From the NCBI GenBank assembly GCA_046295175.1, contig JBKBNY010000002.1, positions 186,001 through 250,000 of the forward strand: a stretch of 64,000 bases of DNA. Reading direction: 5' to 3'. The stretch is from JALOLV01 sp046295175 (lineage in GTDB: Bacteria > Bacteroidota > Bacteroidia > Cytophagales > Spirosomataceae). The notes under the pieces were generated by a model that worked only from the letters and a program-made list of their open reading frames with translations, made no database searches and was not told the DNA's origin. Below, in pieces: positions 55,064 to 64,000 of this stretch; within the stretch, counting starts at the first letter, position 1, and the number at the start of each line of letters is the position of its first letter. A program made the position numbers and the translations under genes.

Positions 55064-55096
55064 CAATAGCCTCGGTCTAATACGCCGAGGCTATTG
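55064..55096. terminator. Bidirectional terminator between gldJ and the ComF-family gene
   Basis: Perfect arms CAATAGCCTCGG (55064-55075) and CCGAGGCTATTG (55085-55096). The right arm overlaps the last codons of the converging ComF-family gene. Confidence 0.8.
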
Positions 55097-55769
55097 TTAT
55101 TATAGAGACTTCCGAACACCCACCCTCTAAAAGAGTTATTCCACAAGATTCAAGTGTCGAGCCAGTTGTTAAAACATCATCTACAATTGCTATTCTTTTT
55201 CCTTTAACTAATTCTCCATCTACAACTTCAAATATTCCTTCTACATTACGAAACCTATCTATTCGCGATTTTTTCGTCTGACTATCCGTAAATTCTTTTC
55301 TTTTTATAATACTTATCGATGCTTCTACGCCTAAACCTTTTGATAAGCCCTCGGCAAAACAATCTGCTTGGTTATACCCTCTTTGCTTTTGTTTATCTGG
55401 GTGTAGTGGAACTCCAACTATAAAATCAAACTCTTTTTCATAACCTTCTCTTTTTAGAATACTGCCGTACAATTCTCCGAGCCTGATTCCAATTTCAGGT
55501 TTATTGTGATATTTGAGTTGGTGAATCATATTTTTTACACTACCTTTTCTGCTATATTTTAGGTAAGCCAATGTATGTTTCACGGGCAACTTACCCCAAA
55601 ATTTCTTTTCGATTGAATTTATTTCTTCTTTGTGCGAATTTGTAATTGGTAGATTTATTAGGCATTCTGTACAAATAAGATTTTCTTCGACCGAAAGAGC
55701 TTCTTTACAACCTTCGCAAGTTTTTGGATATACTAAATCCAAAAAATGATGAATCCAATTTATTTTCAT
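55077..55769 (-). CDS. ComF-family phosphoribosyltransferase-like protein
   Basis: A 230-residue ComF-family protein. Its N-terminus has a zinc-finger-like set of cysteines (C18xxC21 and C33xxC36). The C-terminal PRTase fold has the pyrophosphate-binding motif IAIVDDVLTTGSTL (about residues 195-208). In naturally competent bacteria ComF aids the handling of single-stranded DNA during uptake; members in other bacteria are often annotated as amidophosphoribosyltransferase-like. No com cluster lies near. It is divergent from the small gene at 55803 with a gap of 33 bases. Confidence 0.9.
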   Translation of the reverse strand: MKINWIHHFLDLVYPKTCEGCKEALSVEENLICTECLINLPITNSHKEEINSIEKKFWGKLPVKHTLAYLKYSRKGSVKNMIHQLKYHNKPEIGIRLGELYGSILKREGYEKEFDFIVGVPLHPDKQKQRGYNQADCFAEGLSKGLGVEASISIIKRKEFTDSQTKKSRIDRFRNVEGIFEVVDGELVKGKRIAIVDDVLTTGSTLESCGITLLEGGCSEVSIITIASAY

Positions 55770-55802
55770 TGTGTTAAGTTTGTGAATAAAACATTTTAAT
55801 AA

Positions 55803-56177
55803 ATGACTGAAGAAGATTTGAAGTTAAAAGAAGATTGGCAAAAACTAAGAATTTTTATCGAAAAAACTGTTGGAAAAAAACCAGCTGACTTAAATGCGGT
55901 TCTTTTTTTAATTGGTGTTCAGGAGTTAGGCCAAGGAAAAAAGGTCTTTACAAAAGAACAAAAACAAGATTTAATGCACATTGCAATATGTCGAGTTCTA
56001 AGTCCTGCCGGTTTTTATGAACTCGAAGGCCTTGATGAAGATGGTTGGCCGCATTGGAAACCCGTAAAAAAATTACCTTTTCAAGACCTTTTATCGCAAG
56101 AAAAACTACTCAAGCATTTCACCATCGAATATTTCAAACAGGAGGCTGGTTTTGAGCCTGATTTGCAACTATCTTAA
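55803..56177 (+). CDS. Small conserved protein of unknown function
   Basis: A 124-residue cytoplasmic protein with no signal peptide. It begins MTEEDLKLKEDWQKLRIFIEKTVGKKPADLNAVLFLIGVQELG and contains GLDEDGWPHWKPVKKLPF, phrases I associate with a Bacteroidota-specific family without an assigned role. The composition (charged, Lys/Glu, few cysteines) suggests a soluble helical protein. It precedes xth by 18 bases and is probably co-transcribed with it, so a link to DNA repair is possible, but this is only context. Confidence 0.75.
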   Translation: MTEEDLKLKEDWQKLRIFIEKTVGKKPADLNAVLFLIGVQELGQGKKVFTKEQKQDLMHIAICRVLSPAGFYELEGLDEDGWPHWKPVKKLPFQDLLSQEKLLKHFTIEYFKQEAGFEPDLQLS

Positions 56178-56195
56178 AATGTATCTGTCTTTACT

Positions 56196-56960
56196 ATGAA
56201 AATTATTACTTACAATGTCAATGGTATTCGTTCGGCTTTGAACAAAGGTTTCTTAGATTGGTTTAAAACTGAGAATCCCGATGCAATGTGTATTCAGGAA
56301 ATCAAGTTATCCGAAACCGAACTCGTAAAACCTTTTTTTGAAGATTTAGGATTTAACACTTACTGGTATCCAGCCGAAAAAAAAGGTTACAGCGGTGTAG
56401 CTATCATTTCTAAAGAACAAGCAATTAATATTAAGCAGGGTTTCGGGATAAATTTATACGATTCTGAAGGAAGAATACTTCAAGTCGATTTTAAAGATTA
56501 CTCTTTGATAAGTGCTTATTTTCCGTCTGGTACATCTGGCGATATTCGACAAGATGTTAAAATGAAATTCCTTGATGATTTTTACGTTTATATTAATGAA
56601 CTCAAAAAGGATTTTCCGAAATTAATTATCAGCGGAGACTTTAATATCTGTCATCGGGAGATAGACATCCATAACCCCAAGTCTAATCAAAATTCTTCGG
56701 GCTTTCTACCTGAGGAGAGGGCATGGGTTGGCAAGTTTCTTGATAATGGTTTTGTTGATGCTTTTAGACATATCAACAAAGAGCCTCACAATTATACTTG
56801 GTGGAGTTACCGTGCTGGTGCAAAACAGAAGAATTTAGGTTGGCGGATTGATTACCATTGTATTTCTGAAAACCTCCTGCCCAATCTCAAACATTCCCAA
56901 ATACATCCCGAAGTTACTTTTTCTGACCATTGCCCCGTTTCCATAATTTTAGAATTTTAA
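56196..56960 (+). CDS. xth: Exodeoxyribonuclease III
   Basis: A 254-residue AP endonuclease/3'-exonuclease of base-excision repair. Motifs: N9 in YNVNGIRSAL, E35 in IQEIKLSE, the HYxxxKxGYSGVAI-like YPAEKKGYSGVAI, GDFNICHREIDI with D and N metal ligands, GWRIDYHCIS, and the terminal SDHCPV with H245. Length fits the ExoIII/ExoA family of Bacteroidota. It is 18 bases after the small gene and 12 bases before the DUF4175 gene, so the three look like one operon. Confidence 0.95.
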   Translation: MKIITYNVNGIRSALNKGFLDWFKTENPDAMCIQEIKLSETELVKPFFEDLGFNTYWYPAEKKGYSGVAIISKEQAINIKQGFGINLYDSEGRILQVDFKDYSLISAYFPSGTSGDIRQDVKMKFLDDFYVYINELKKDFPKLIISGDFNICHREIDIHNPKSNQNSSGFLPEERAWVGKFLDNGFVDAFRHINKEPHNYTWWSYRAGAKQKNLGWRIDYHCISENLLPNLKHSQIHPEVTFSDHCPVSIILEF

Positions 56961-56972
56961 TTATTTTCTATA

Positions 56973-59900
56973 ATGAATAAGCCTAATTCTATTGCTGTTT
57001 TATTTGATAAGTTAGATGCCTACAAAAGTAAGTATTATAAAAACCTGCTTATCAAAGGTTCAATTTTTACGATTGCCTTATTTTTTGGGGCATTTTTATT
57101 ATTCAACACGCTTGAATACTTCGGTAGATTTAACTCCGTTGTTCGTGGAACACTCTTCTTTGCTCTCATCGGAGTTATTCTTTATTCATTGGTTTTCTGG
57201 ATAATTAAACCTATTTTATTTTTATCGGGTATTCGCCAGCCATTGACTTACGAAACAGCCGCTAAAGAGATTGGAAGGTTTTTCCCAGAAATAGGGGACA
57301 GGCTTTTGAATACGCTACAATTGGCTCAATTATCAGATAAAGACAACTCTTTATTACAAGCCAGTATTGCTCAAAAAACGCAAGATTTAAAGTTTATTCG
57401 ATTTGCGGATGCAATCAACCTTAACGAAAACAAAAAATACCTCAAGTATGCGATTCCTCTGCTATTGCTTACTTTCTTGATTGCAGCTTATTCACCAAGT
57501 TTTTTCTCTAAGAGTACCGAACGCATCGTTTATTTTAGAAAAGACTTTGCCGAAGAAGCTCCTTTTAAATTCAAGATTACAAACAAAGACCTAAAAGCTG
57601 TTAAGAACGAAGATTTTACTTTGAATCTTGAATTGGTTGGTAATGCAGTTCCTGAAAATGTTTTTTTGGTTTACAACGACCGTAAATTCAAAATGGAAAG
57701 CAAAGACGCCAAACATTATGATTTTACATTTACCAAGATTCAGAATCCTATCGAGTTTTTCTTCCAAGCATCAGGATTTACATCTAACGAATTCGATATA
57801 GAATTAATTAGTCGTCCAAATTTACTTTCTTTCGATGTTCAGTTACATTACCCATCTTACTTGAATAAATCTTCTGAATCATTCGATAATGTCGGAAACC
57901 TTGTTGTTCCGGAGGGAACTGTCGTGGAATGGAACTTTAGAGCTACTGATACTGATTCGCTCTACATGCTTTTTGACGGCGAGTCTAAGAAATTGGCCGA
58001 TGATGGTTTTGGTGATAGATTCTCTTATGAAAAGAGAATGAAGAATTCGGCTTCTTACAAAATTCAGTTGAAGAATCAATTTAGCCTAAATCGTGAAAAC
58101 ATTGATTATTACATAAACGTCACTCCTGATAAGTTTCCACAAATTGTATTAGAACAAGTTAAAGATACTACATTATTCAATTATGTCATTTTAGGCGGAA
58201 ATATTAGCGATGATTATGGTTTGACTCAATTCAAGCTATTCTATAAACCAATCAAAGAGAATAATCAAAATACACAATTTGCTGCGATTGATATTCCGTT
58301 TAGCAAATCTCAAATCTCTCAAAGTTATTATTACCAGCTTCCGTTAGATAATTTAGGATTAAAACCTGGCGATAAGTTAGAATACTTTTTACAGGTTTGG
58401 GACAATGACGGTGTAAATGGCTCTAAAGCCACAAAAACGCCCGTACAGACGTTTTCTCTGCCTTCGGCAAAGAATTATGACCAAGAGATAGACAAACAAG
58501 CTGAGAAGACTGAAAAGATGCTTGAAGACCTTACTGACAAAGCAAAGAAACTCAAAACTGACTTAAACAACTTTGAGAATAAAGTAAAGAGTAAAAAGGA
58601 TTTTGATTTTCAGGAGAAAAAGCAATTGGAAGACCTTCTGAAAAAACGTGAAGATTTGATGAAAGAGATGAAAGAGGCTCAACAGCAATTCGACCAAATG
58701 CAAGAGAAACAACAGCGTTTTCAAGAACAGTCTCCCGAAATGCAACAAAAAATGGAGCAGCTTCGACAGATGATGAATGAAATGATGAATGATGAAAACA
58801 GCAAAATGTATGAAGAACTCAAGAAAATGCTCGAAAAGGGTATGGACGAAAAAGCTATTGAACAATTAGAGAAACTTCGTAATAAAGACCGAAACCTCGA
58901 CCGTGAAATTGACCGCATGCAAAAACTCATGAAACAAATGATGCTTGAGCAGAAAGTTGAAAAAGCTGTTGACGAGTTAAATAAACTTGCTGAAAAACAA
59001 GATAAACTTGGTGATGAAAGTCAAAAAAATGAAAAAACTCAAGACGGAAATCAGAAAGAACAGAAAACAGAAGAATTAAAGAAAGAACAAGAGAAGCTTT
59101 CCAAAGAGTTTGAGGATAAAAAAGAACAATTAGAAGATATTGAAAAACTATCCAAAGAATTGAAGAAAGATTTAGATACCAAAAAAGAAGAGCAAAAGGA
59201 TATTTCGGAAGACCAAAAAGATGCCGAAAAACAACTCGACCAAAAGCAAAATTCAGCGGCTTCTAAGTCACAAAAGAATGCGGCACGTAAAATGAAGCAA
59301 ATGGCCCAGAAAATTTCTGAAGCTATGCAATCGGCTGAGATGAAAGAATTAGATGAAGATATGGATGCTTTACGTGCGATTCTGGAGAATTTAGTCACGT
59401 TATCTTTTGAGCAAGAGAAGTTGATGAAAGACTTTAGAAATATGACAGTCTCTGACCCACGTTTTGTGAAACTTTCTCAAGACCAACTCAAACTTCAAGA
59501 TGATGCTAAAGTTGTAGAAGATAGCCTTTTTGCCCTTGCCAAGCGTGTAATGCAGATACAATCATTCGTAACCAAGGAAGTAACCAGCATGAAAAATTCT
59601 ATGGATGAAAGTGTCAAGTTTATTAAAGAACGTAAACTAAACCTTGCTTCGGCCAAACAGCAATTCGCCATGACATCTATTAATAATCTTGCTTTGATGC
59701 TTAGCGATACATTTAAGCAAATGCAAGAAATGATGGCACAAGCAATGCCGGGTAGTGGAAAAGGTAAAAAAGGCAAAAAGAATAGTCCTTCTGAATCAAT
59801 GGGTAAAATGCAGGAGCAATTAAACCAGAAGATGCAGCAAATGGGTCAGTCGCAAGGGCAGGGCGGTAGAGCAATGTCGGAACAGTTGGCTAAGATGGCT

Positions 59901-60302
59901 CAAGAACAAGCCAAAATCAGAAAGATGATGAAAGATATGCAGGATAACCTTAAAGGAACCGAACTCGGCAAAAAACTTGGTGGTGAGCTTAAAGAGCTTG
60001 AAAAGAAAATGGATGAAAACGAAACAGATTTGGTGAATAAAAGAGTGAACCCTGAACTTATCCGCCGTTCTCGTGATATTCAAGTTCGACTTCTCGAAGC
60101 CGAGAAAGCCATTCAGCAACAAGAAGAAGACCCTACACGCCAATCAAGAACTGGTATTACTGTTAATCGTACCTCACCACCTTCTATCGAGAAATTCTTG
60201 CAGGAAAAACAAAAGCAGGTTGAGTTAATCCGAACTGTTCCGCCTACATATACACCTTTCTATAAAAAACAAACAGATACATATTTTCAGAAGATAAAGT
60301 AA
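56973..60302 (+). CDS. DUF4175 family membrane protein with large coiled coil
   Basis: An 1109-residue protein with three membrane segments near the N-terminus (about residues 25-50, 55-80 and 155-175), then a beta-rich extracytoplasmic region (about 190-500), then a very long helical region (about 510-1050) rich in K, E, Q, M and D with many coiled-coil heptads (for example ELKKMLEKGMDEKAIEQLEKL). DUF4175 proteins are found in Bacteroidota; no reaction is known. The long charged helical part may bridge or organise the periplasm. It starts 12 bases after xth and its terminator is at 60328. Confidence 0.85.
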   Translation: MNKPNSIAVLFDKLDAYKSKYYKNLLIKGSIFTIALFFGAFLLFNTLEYFGRFNSVVRGTLFFALIGVILYSLVFWIIKPILFLSGIRQPLTYETAAKEIGRFFPEIGDRLLNTLQLAQLSDKDNSLLQASIAQKTQDLKFIRFADAINLNENKKYLKYAIPLLLLTFLIAAYSPSFFSKSTERIVYFRKDFAEEAPFKFKITNKDLKAVKNEDFTLNLELVGNAVPENVFLVYNDRKFKMESKDAKHYDFTFTKIQNPIEFFFQASGFTSNEFDIELISRPNLLSFDVQLHYPSYLNKSSESFDNVGNLVVPEGTVVEWNFRATDTDSLYMLFDGESKKLADDGFGDRFSYEKRMKNSASYKIQLKNQFSLNRENIDYYINVTPDKFPQIVLEQVKDTTLFNYVILGGNISDDYGLTQFKLFYKPIKENNQNTQFAAIDIPFSKSQISQSYYYQLPLDNLGLKPGDKLEYFLQVWDNDGVNGSKATKTPVQTFSLPSAKNYDQEIDKQAEKTEKMLEDLTDKAKKLKTDLNNFENKVKSKKDFDFQEKKQLEDLLKKREDLMKEMKEAQQQFDQMQEKQQRFQEQSPEMQQKMEQLRQMMNEMMNDENSKMYEELKKMLEKGMDEKAIEQLEKLRNKDRNLDREIDRMQKLMKQMMLEQKVEKAVDELNKLAEKQDKLGDESQKNEKTQDGNQKEQKTEELKKEQEKLSKEFEDKKEQLEDIEKLSKELKKDLDTKKEEQKDISEDQKDAEKQLDQKQNSAASKSQKNAARKMKQMAQKISEAMQSAEMKELDEDMDALRAILENLVTLSFEQEKLMKDFRNMTVSDPRFVKLSQDQLKLQDDAKVVEDSLFALAKRVMQIQSFVTKEVTSMKNSMDESVKFIKERKLNLASAKQQFAMTSINNLALMLSDTFKQMQEMMAQAMPGSGKGKKGKKNSPSESMGKMQEQLNQKMQQMGQSQGQGGRAMSEQLAKMAQEQAKIRKMMKDMQDNLKGTELGKKLGGELKELEKKMDENETDLVNKRVNPELIRRSRDIQVRLLEAEKAIQQQEEDPTRQSRTGITVNRTSPPSIEKFLQEKQKQVELIRTVPPTYTPFYKKQTDTYFQKIK

Positions 60303-60327
60303 GTCAGCAATTATTTGTAATTTTGTA

Positions 60328-60353
60328 GGGATGTTTTCGAACATCCCTTTTTT
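60328..60353 (+). terminator. Terminator after the DUF4175 gene
   Basis: Arms GGGATGTT (60328-60335) and AACATCCC (60340-60347) close on a TTCG tetraloop, followed by TTTTTT. Confidence 0.85.
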
Positions 60354-60482
60354 ATTTTATGTTTCATTGATACAACAACCTCATTGTAGGATAATTTTAA
60401 TCGATTTTTAGAGTCGATATTTTTTATTAATTTTTCAATTTTAAAATCGGTATAAATTTATCTCAAACTTTAAAACCATTTC

Positions 60483-60498
60483 CGTTTCACGTGAAACA
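60483..60498. promoter_or_regulatory. parS-like site 1
   Basis: The 16 bases CGTTTCACGTGAAACA match the widely conserved ParB-binding parS consensus TGTTTCACGTGAAACA at 15 of 16 positions, with a perfect 14-base palindromic core. ParB binds such sites for chromosome segregation, and parS sites cluster near the origin. This one is 68 bases before mnmG. Confidence 0.75.
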
Positions 60499-60531
60499 CC
60501 ATAATGAAAATATGTTTTAAAATTTAAAATA

Positions 60532-60547
60532 TGTTCCACGTGGAAAC
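60532..60547. promoter_or_regulatory. parS-like site 2
   Basis: TTCCACGTGGAA is a perfect 12-base palindrome inside TGTTCCACGTGGAAAC, sharing the CACGTG centre with site 1. It keeps 12 of the 16 consensus positions and resembles variants with TTCC half-sites. It lies 34 bases from site 1 and 19 bases before the mnmG start codon. Confidence 0.5.
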
Positions 60548-60565
60548 TTAACTAATATTAAAATT

Positions 60566-62428
60566 ATGTTTAAAGAATATGATGTGATTGTAGTAGGTGC
60601 GGGACACGCTGGTTGTGAAGCGGCGGCGGCAGCAGCAAACATGGGTTCGTCAGTACTACTCATCACAATGAACATGCACACCATAGCACAAATGTCTTGC
60701 AATCCTGCGATGGGCGGAGTAGCAAAGGGACAAATAGTTCGCGAAATAGATGCTTTGGGTGGGCAGTCTGGAATAATTAGTGATAAGACAATGATTCAGT
60801 TCAGGATGCTGAACCGTTCGAAAGGGCCAGCAATGTGGAGTCCCAGATGCCAGAGTGATAGAATGATGTTTGCGAATGAATGGCGTGATACGCTCGAAAA
60901 AATCCCAAACTTAGACTTTTGGCAAGAGATGGTTTCGGGGTTAGTAATAAAAAATAAAAGAGTGGTAGGAGTTCGTACTTCTCTTGGGGTTGAAATAAGT
61001 GGTAAATCGGTTGTTTTGACAAATGGAACATTCTTGAATGGTTTGATTCATATTGGGGAGAAAAATTTCGGTGGTGGGAGAACCGGAGAAAAAGCTGCAC
61101 ACGGAATTACAGAACAACTTGTGGAACTTGGTTTTGAATCTGGAAGAATGAAAACAGGTACACCTCCACGAATTGACGGTCGTTCATTGAATTGGGAAAT
61201 TATGGAAGAACAAAAAGGAGACGAAAACCCTGAGAAGTTCTCATACACCGATACTCCAAAGTTAAAAAATCAAAGAAGCTGCTACATAACTTATACAAAT
61301 GAGAAAGTCCATGAAGTACTAAGAAAAGGCTTTGATAGGTCTCCGATGTTTAGTGGTAGAATAAAAGGTCTTGGGCCAAGATATTGCCCATCAGTTGAGG
61401 ATAAAATCAACCGATTTGCAGATAAAGACCATCATCAGATATTTGTAGAGCCAGAAGGATGGAATACAGTAGAAATGTATATAAATGGTTTCTCTACATC
61501 ACTTCCAGAAGATATTCAGTACGAAGCATTGCGTTTGATACCAGGTTTCGAGAATGCAAAAATGTTTAGGCCAGGATATGCAATCGAATACGATTATTTT
61601 CCACCAACCCAATTAAAACTAACACTCGAAACACAACTCATTGACAATTTATATTTTGCAGGTCAAATAAACGGAACTACTGGTTATGAAGAAGCCGCAA
61701 GTCAAGGTTTAGTAGCAGGAATAAATGCACATAATAAAGTTCACGAAAAGGGTGATTTCATCTTGAAACGCAATGAAGCATACATTGGTGTATTGATTGA
61801 TGATTTAGTAAATAAAGGTACCGAAGAACCTTATCGAATGTTTACATCACGTGCCGAGTTCAGAACATTATTAAGACAAGACAATGCTGATATAAGATTA
61901 ACCCAAAAAGGATTTGACTTAGGATTGGCTCGTGAGGATAGATTGATTAGAATGAATTATAAAAAAGACAAAGCACAGTCAATTGTAGAAGCATTAAAAG
62001 TTATCAAAATCACACCAGAGGAATCAAATAGTTTATTAGAAAAAATAGGGTCGGCCACGTTACGTGAAAAAACAGCACTTTATCAAATCCTTAAAAGACC
62101 TGAGGTTTCGATAAATGACATTATCGCACTGAGTCAAGAGTTCAAAGAAAAAGTATCAAACTTTGATAATGAGATTATAGAGCAGGCAGAGATTCATACC
62201 AAATACGATAGTTATATCGAAAAAGAATTACAGATGGTGGATAAGATGTCGAAACTCGAAAACTTGAATATTAATCCAGAATTTGATTATGACAAACTAA
62301 CATCTATTTCGATTGAGGCTCGTCAAAAATTGAAGAAGATTAAGCCACAAACATTAGGTCAAGCATCAAGAATAAGTGGAGTTTCACCAGCTGATATTTC
62401 AGTTTTAATGATTCATTTAGGAAGATAA
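60566..62428 (+). CDS. mnmG: tRNA uridine-5-carboxymethylaminomethyl modification enzyme
   Basis: A 620-residue flavoprotein that, with MnmE, modifies the wobble uridine of several tRNAs (cmnm5U34). The FAD-binding motif is [12 protein letters not shown] (residues 9-20). Other family blocks are [24 protein letters not shown] (about 50-73), [15 protein letters not shown] (near 192), and [29 protein letters not shown] (about 355-383). The C-terminal helical domain (to about 620) ends with [18 protein letters not shown]. It is downstream of two parS-like sites and has a terminator at 62458. Bacterial mnmG genes often lie close to the origin of replication. Confidence 0.97.
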   Translation: MFKEYDVIVVGAGHAGCEAAAAAANMGSSVLLITMNMHTIAQMSCNPAMGGVAKGQIVREIDALGGQSGIISDKTMIQFRMLNRSKGPAMWSPRCQSDRMMFANEWRDTLEKIPNLDFWQEMVSGLVIKNKRVVGVRTSLGVEISGKSVVLTNGTFLNGLIHIGEKNFGGGRTGEKAAHGITEQLVELGFESGRMKTGTPPRIDGRSLNWEIMEEQKGDENPEKFSYTDTPKLKNQRSCYITYTNEKVHEVLRKGFDRSPMFSGRIKGLGPRYCPSVEDKINRFADKDHHQIFVEPEGWNTVEMYINGFSTSLPEDIQYEALRLIPGFENAKMFRPGYAIEYDYFPPTQLKLTLETQLIDNLYFAGQINGTTGYEEAASQGLVAGINAHNKVHEKGDFILKRNEAYIGVLIDDLVNKGTEEPYRMFTSRAEFRTLLRQDNADIRLTQKGFDLGLAREDRLIRMNYKKDKAQSIVEALKVIKITPEESNSLLEKIGSATLREKTALYQILKRPEVSINDIIALSQEFKEKVSNFDNEIIEQAEIHTKYDSYIEKELQMVDKMSKLENLNINPEFDYDKLTSISIEARQKLKKIKPQTLGQASRISGVSPADISVLMIHLGR

Positions 62429-62457
62429 CTGAAGTTATTAACATTTTAACAATATTT

Positions 62458-62490
62458 AAACCCTCGACATTTCGCCGAGGGTTTTATTTT
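62458..62490 (+). terminator. mnmG terminator
   Basis: Arms AAACCCTCG (62458-62466) and CGAGGGTTTT (62476-62485) form a hairpin followed by a T-rich run. Confidence 0.8.
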
Positions 62491-62538
62491 TCGTTATAGA
62501 TTTAAGACATTTGCACAAATAATCAACAAATCATTCGC

Positions 62539-64000
62539 ATGCGTTTAATTTCATTTTGTATTCTAATAGTTACTGTTTGTAGTTGTGCACAATACGTTCC
62601 ACCAACTGGTGGAAAAAGAGATTCATTAGCTCCAAAGTTGGTAAATTCAATTCCACTCAGTAAAAAGACAAATTATAAAGAGAAAGAAATAGAACTGAAT
62701 TTTGATGAATTAATTGACATCAGTAGTCTTAGACAAGAATTACTTATTGTTCCAGAACTCGATGGGACTTTTGATATAAAACAAAAAGGCGGAGATAACC
62801 TCAGAATTACATTTGATAAACCTTTGCGTGAAAACACGACTTATACATTTAATTTTAGAAATGGAGTAAAAGATTTAAACGAACGAAATATCTCTAAAAA
62901 CCTAAAGTTGGTTTTTAGTACAGGTGATAAAATAGATTCGCTCGGGATTTCAGGAAATATCAAGAACTTATTCACCGACCAACCAATACTGGATGCTTTA
63001 GTAGGAATTTATGAATTGAACGATACACTTAATTTTAGAAAAGTAAAACCAAATTACTTTATCAAAACTGATTCGGCTGGAAACTTCAAGTTTGAAAATA
63101 TAAAGTCTTCAAAGTATCGTCTATATTCATTTATTGACCGAAATAACAATTTAAAATACGATGAAAAAAGCGAGTTAGTGGCTTTTTCGAGGGATACAAT
63201 AAATTTGGTAAAAGATACATCGGGTATCAACTTACAGTTATACATGGCAAATACTGTAAAGCCAAAAGTTACACGGACTCTACCGAGAAGTGAAGATTTT
63301 ATTGTACTTTACGATAAAAACATCAAGGACTATGAAGTAAAGTTTGAGCAAAAAGAAGATAGCCTTGCTTATGATGTTACCGAAAGACAAATTAGATTTT
63401 TTAATACAACAACCAAGACTGATACAATCAAAGCAAATATTACTGTTAAAGATTCGGCAGGGGTGGCGTTTAGTCATCTCCAAAAAATAAAATTTAGAGA
63501 ACCTGACAAAAAGAAGAAAGATAAACCCGAACTATTCAACTATAAAATTAATATAAAAAATGGGGAAGATGTTGAGAAAGAGTATTCGATGTTGATAAAC
63601 TTTGACTATCCGATAATTAGTTATGATTTAGAAAAAATTAAAATATTGAGTGATACAATTCGCCAAGAGAAACTCACCGAAAATGATATTATTTGGAATA
63701 AATACAAAACCGAATTACGAATCAATAAAAAGACCTCGGCATCAAAACAAATAAAAACAAAAATTGAAAAAGGTGCATTTATCAATATTAAAAAAGACAG
63801 TAGTGCAACATCGACATTGTTAAATCCGATATTAGAAGAAGAAAACTACGGTTTGCTCGAAGGTAGGGTAGAGGGCGACTCAACTACCAAGATTATTCAG
63901 TTGGTTGATGAGAATTATAAAATCATAAAAGAACTAAAATCAAAAGACAAATTCCTATTCGTTCATGTGAAACCCGCACTATATATAATAAGGATAATTA
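62539..64000 (+). CDS. Ig-like domain lipoprotein (3' end missing)
   Basis: The frame opens at ATG 62539 and stays open to the window end, so at least 487 residues are present and the C-terminus is missing. The N-terminus MRLISFCILIVTVCSC is a lipoprotein signal (lipidated Cys16). It is followed by AQYVPPTGGKRDSLAPKLVNSIPLS, the opening of the SbsA-like (Big_5) Ig domain proteins of Bacteroidota: EIELNFDELIDISSLRQELLIVPELDG and ITFDKPLRENTTYTFNF. The remainder alternates beta strands and Lys/Asp/Thr-rich loops. Such lipoproteins often follow mnmG in this phylum; the function is unknown. Confidence 0.85.
   Translation, partial: MRLISFCILIVTVCSCAQYVPPTGGKRDSLAPKLVNSIPLSKKTNYKEKEIELNFDELIDISSLRQELLIVPELDGTFDIKQKGGDNLRITFDKPLRENTTYTFNFRNGVKDLNERNISKNLKLVFSTGDKIDSLGISGNIKNLFTDQPILDALVGIYELNDTLNFRKVKPNYFIKTDSAGNFKFENIKSSKYRLYSFIDRNNNLKYDEKSELVAFSRDTINLVKDTSGINLQLYMANTVKPKVTRTLPRSEDFIVLYDKNIKDYEVKFEQKEDSLAYDVTERQIRFFNTTTKTDTIKANITVKDSAGVAFSHLQKIKFREPDKKKKDKPELFNYKINIKNGEDVEKEYSMLINFDYPIISYDLEKIKILSDTIRQEKLTENDIIWNKYKTELRINKKTSASKQIKTKIEKGAFINIKKDSSATSTLLNPILEEENYGLLEGRVEGDSTTKIIQLVDENYKIIKELKSKDKFLFVHVKPALYIIRII

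Noticed and set aside
60354..60565. Origin of replication next to the parS-like sites
   Set aside because: The gap is AT-rich, but I find no cluster of DnaA-box-like TTATNCACA motifs and no dnaA nearby. parS indicates an origin-proximal region, not the origin itself.

Overview
The window reads as an ordinary stretch of chromosome from a Bacteroidota bacterium, most likely a member of the Cytophagales (genus not decidable by eye; an Emticicia/Arcicella-like relative is my inference). The evidence is AT-leaning base use, promoters of the Bacteroidota type (TTTG or TTG, about 19-23 bases, TAnnTTTG), many type II signal peptides, type IX secretion and gliding-type proteins (a PorP/SprF-like outer-membrane protein and GldJ), and families largely confined to this phylum (DUF4301, DUF4292, DUF4175, DUF1501/DUF1800 pairs, an Ig-like lipoprotein after mnmG). 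There is no rRNA, prophage, insertion sequence, CRISPR array or integron.

Layout. 1-4144: the end of a MacA-like adaptor, a MacB-like ATPase and an FtsX/MacB permease. 4284-9036: threonine dehydratase, an AT-rich beta-helix membrane protein that looks foreign, and a DUF4301 protein. 9212-13361: PorP/SprF-like protein, a VOC-VOC-SRPBCC operon, an Ala/Glu/Lys helical repeat protein and PlsY. 13493-17939: a prolyl oligopeptidase and a large SdrD-B surface protein. 18187-19965: a promoter, tRNA-Tyr, tRNA-Gly, tRNA-Thr and tuf, closed by a strong terminator. 19904-20508 is the one long gene-free stretch. 20509-24620: two FKBP lipoproteins and an NrnA-type DHH phosphoesterase, divergent from ndk, then a VTT membrane protein. 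24738-27439: a histidine kinase and response regulator. 27467-34563: a LuxE-like acyltransferase, a lipoprotein, a serine hydrolase, a TerC-like membrane protein and the DUF1501/DUF1800 pair. 34672-37966: DinB-like protein, DNA polymerase IV and a sugar MFS transporter. 38148-45393: a stand-alone E2-type acyltransferase, cysteine desulfurase, a lipoprotein, and the operon TPR-DUF4292-EnvC-like-panB. 45616-53662: a TMTC-like membrane protein, nitroreductase, MsrA, PPK2 and Mfd. 53760-64000: GldJ, ComF, a small unknown protein, exonuclease III, DUF4175 protein, two parS-like sites, mnmG and a truncated Ig-like lipoprotein.

How the parts fit. Most genes are housekeeping or envelope functions in units of one to four genes separated by clear hairpin terminators. 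Envelope traffic recurs: the ABC efflux set, FKBP lipoproteins, GldJ, PorP/SprF, EnvC-like and the DUF4292 lipoprotein. The points most worth a second look are two parS-like palindromes just before mnmG, which suggest chromosome-partition binding close to the origin; a family of intergenic palindromes resembling REP elements, two of which share identical arms 10.5 kb apart; the AT-rich beta-helix membrane protein; a hairpin at the start of the mfd leader; and an EnvC-like protein whose LytM domain has lost its zinc ligands. I did not see a convincing new multi-gene system.
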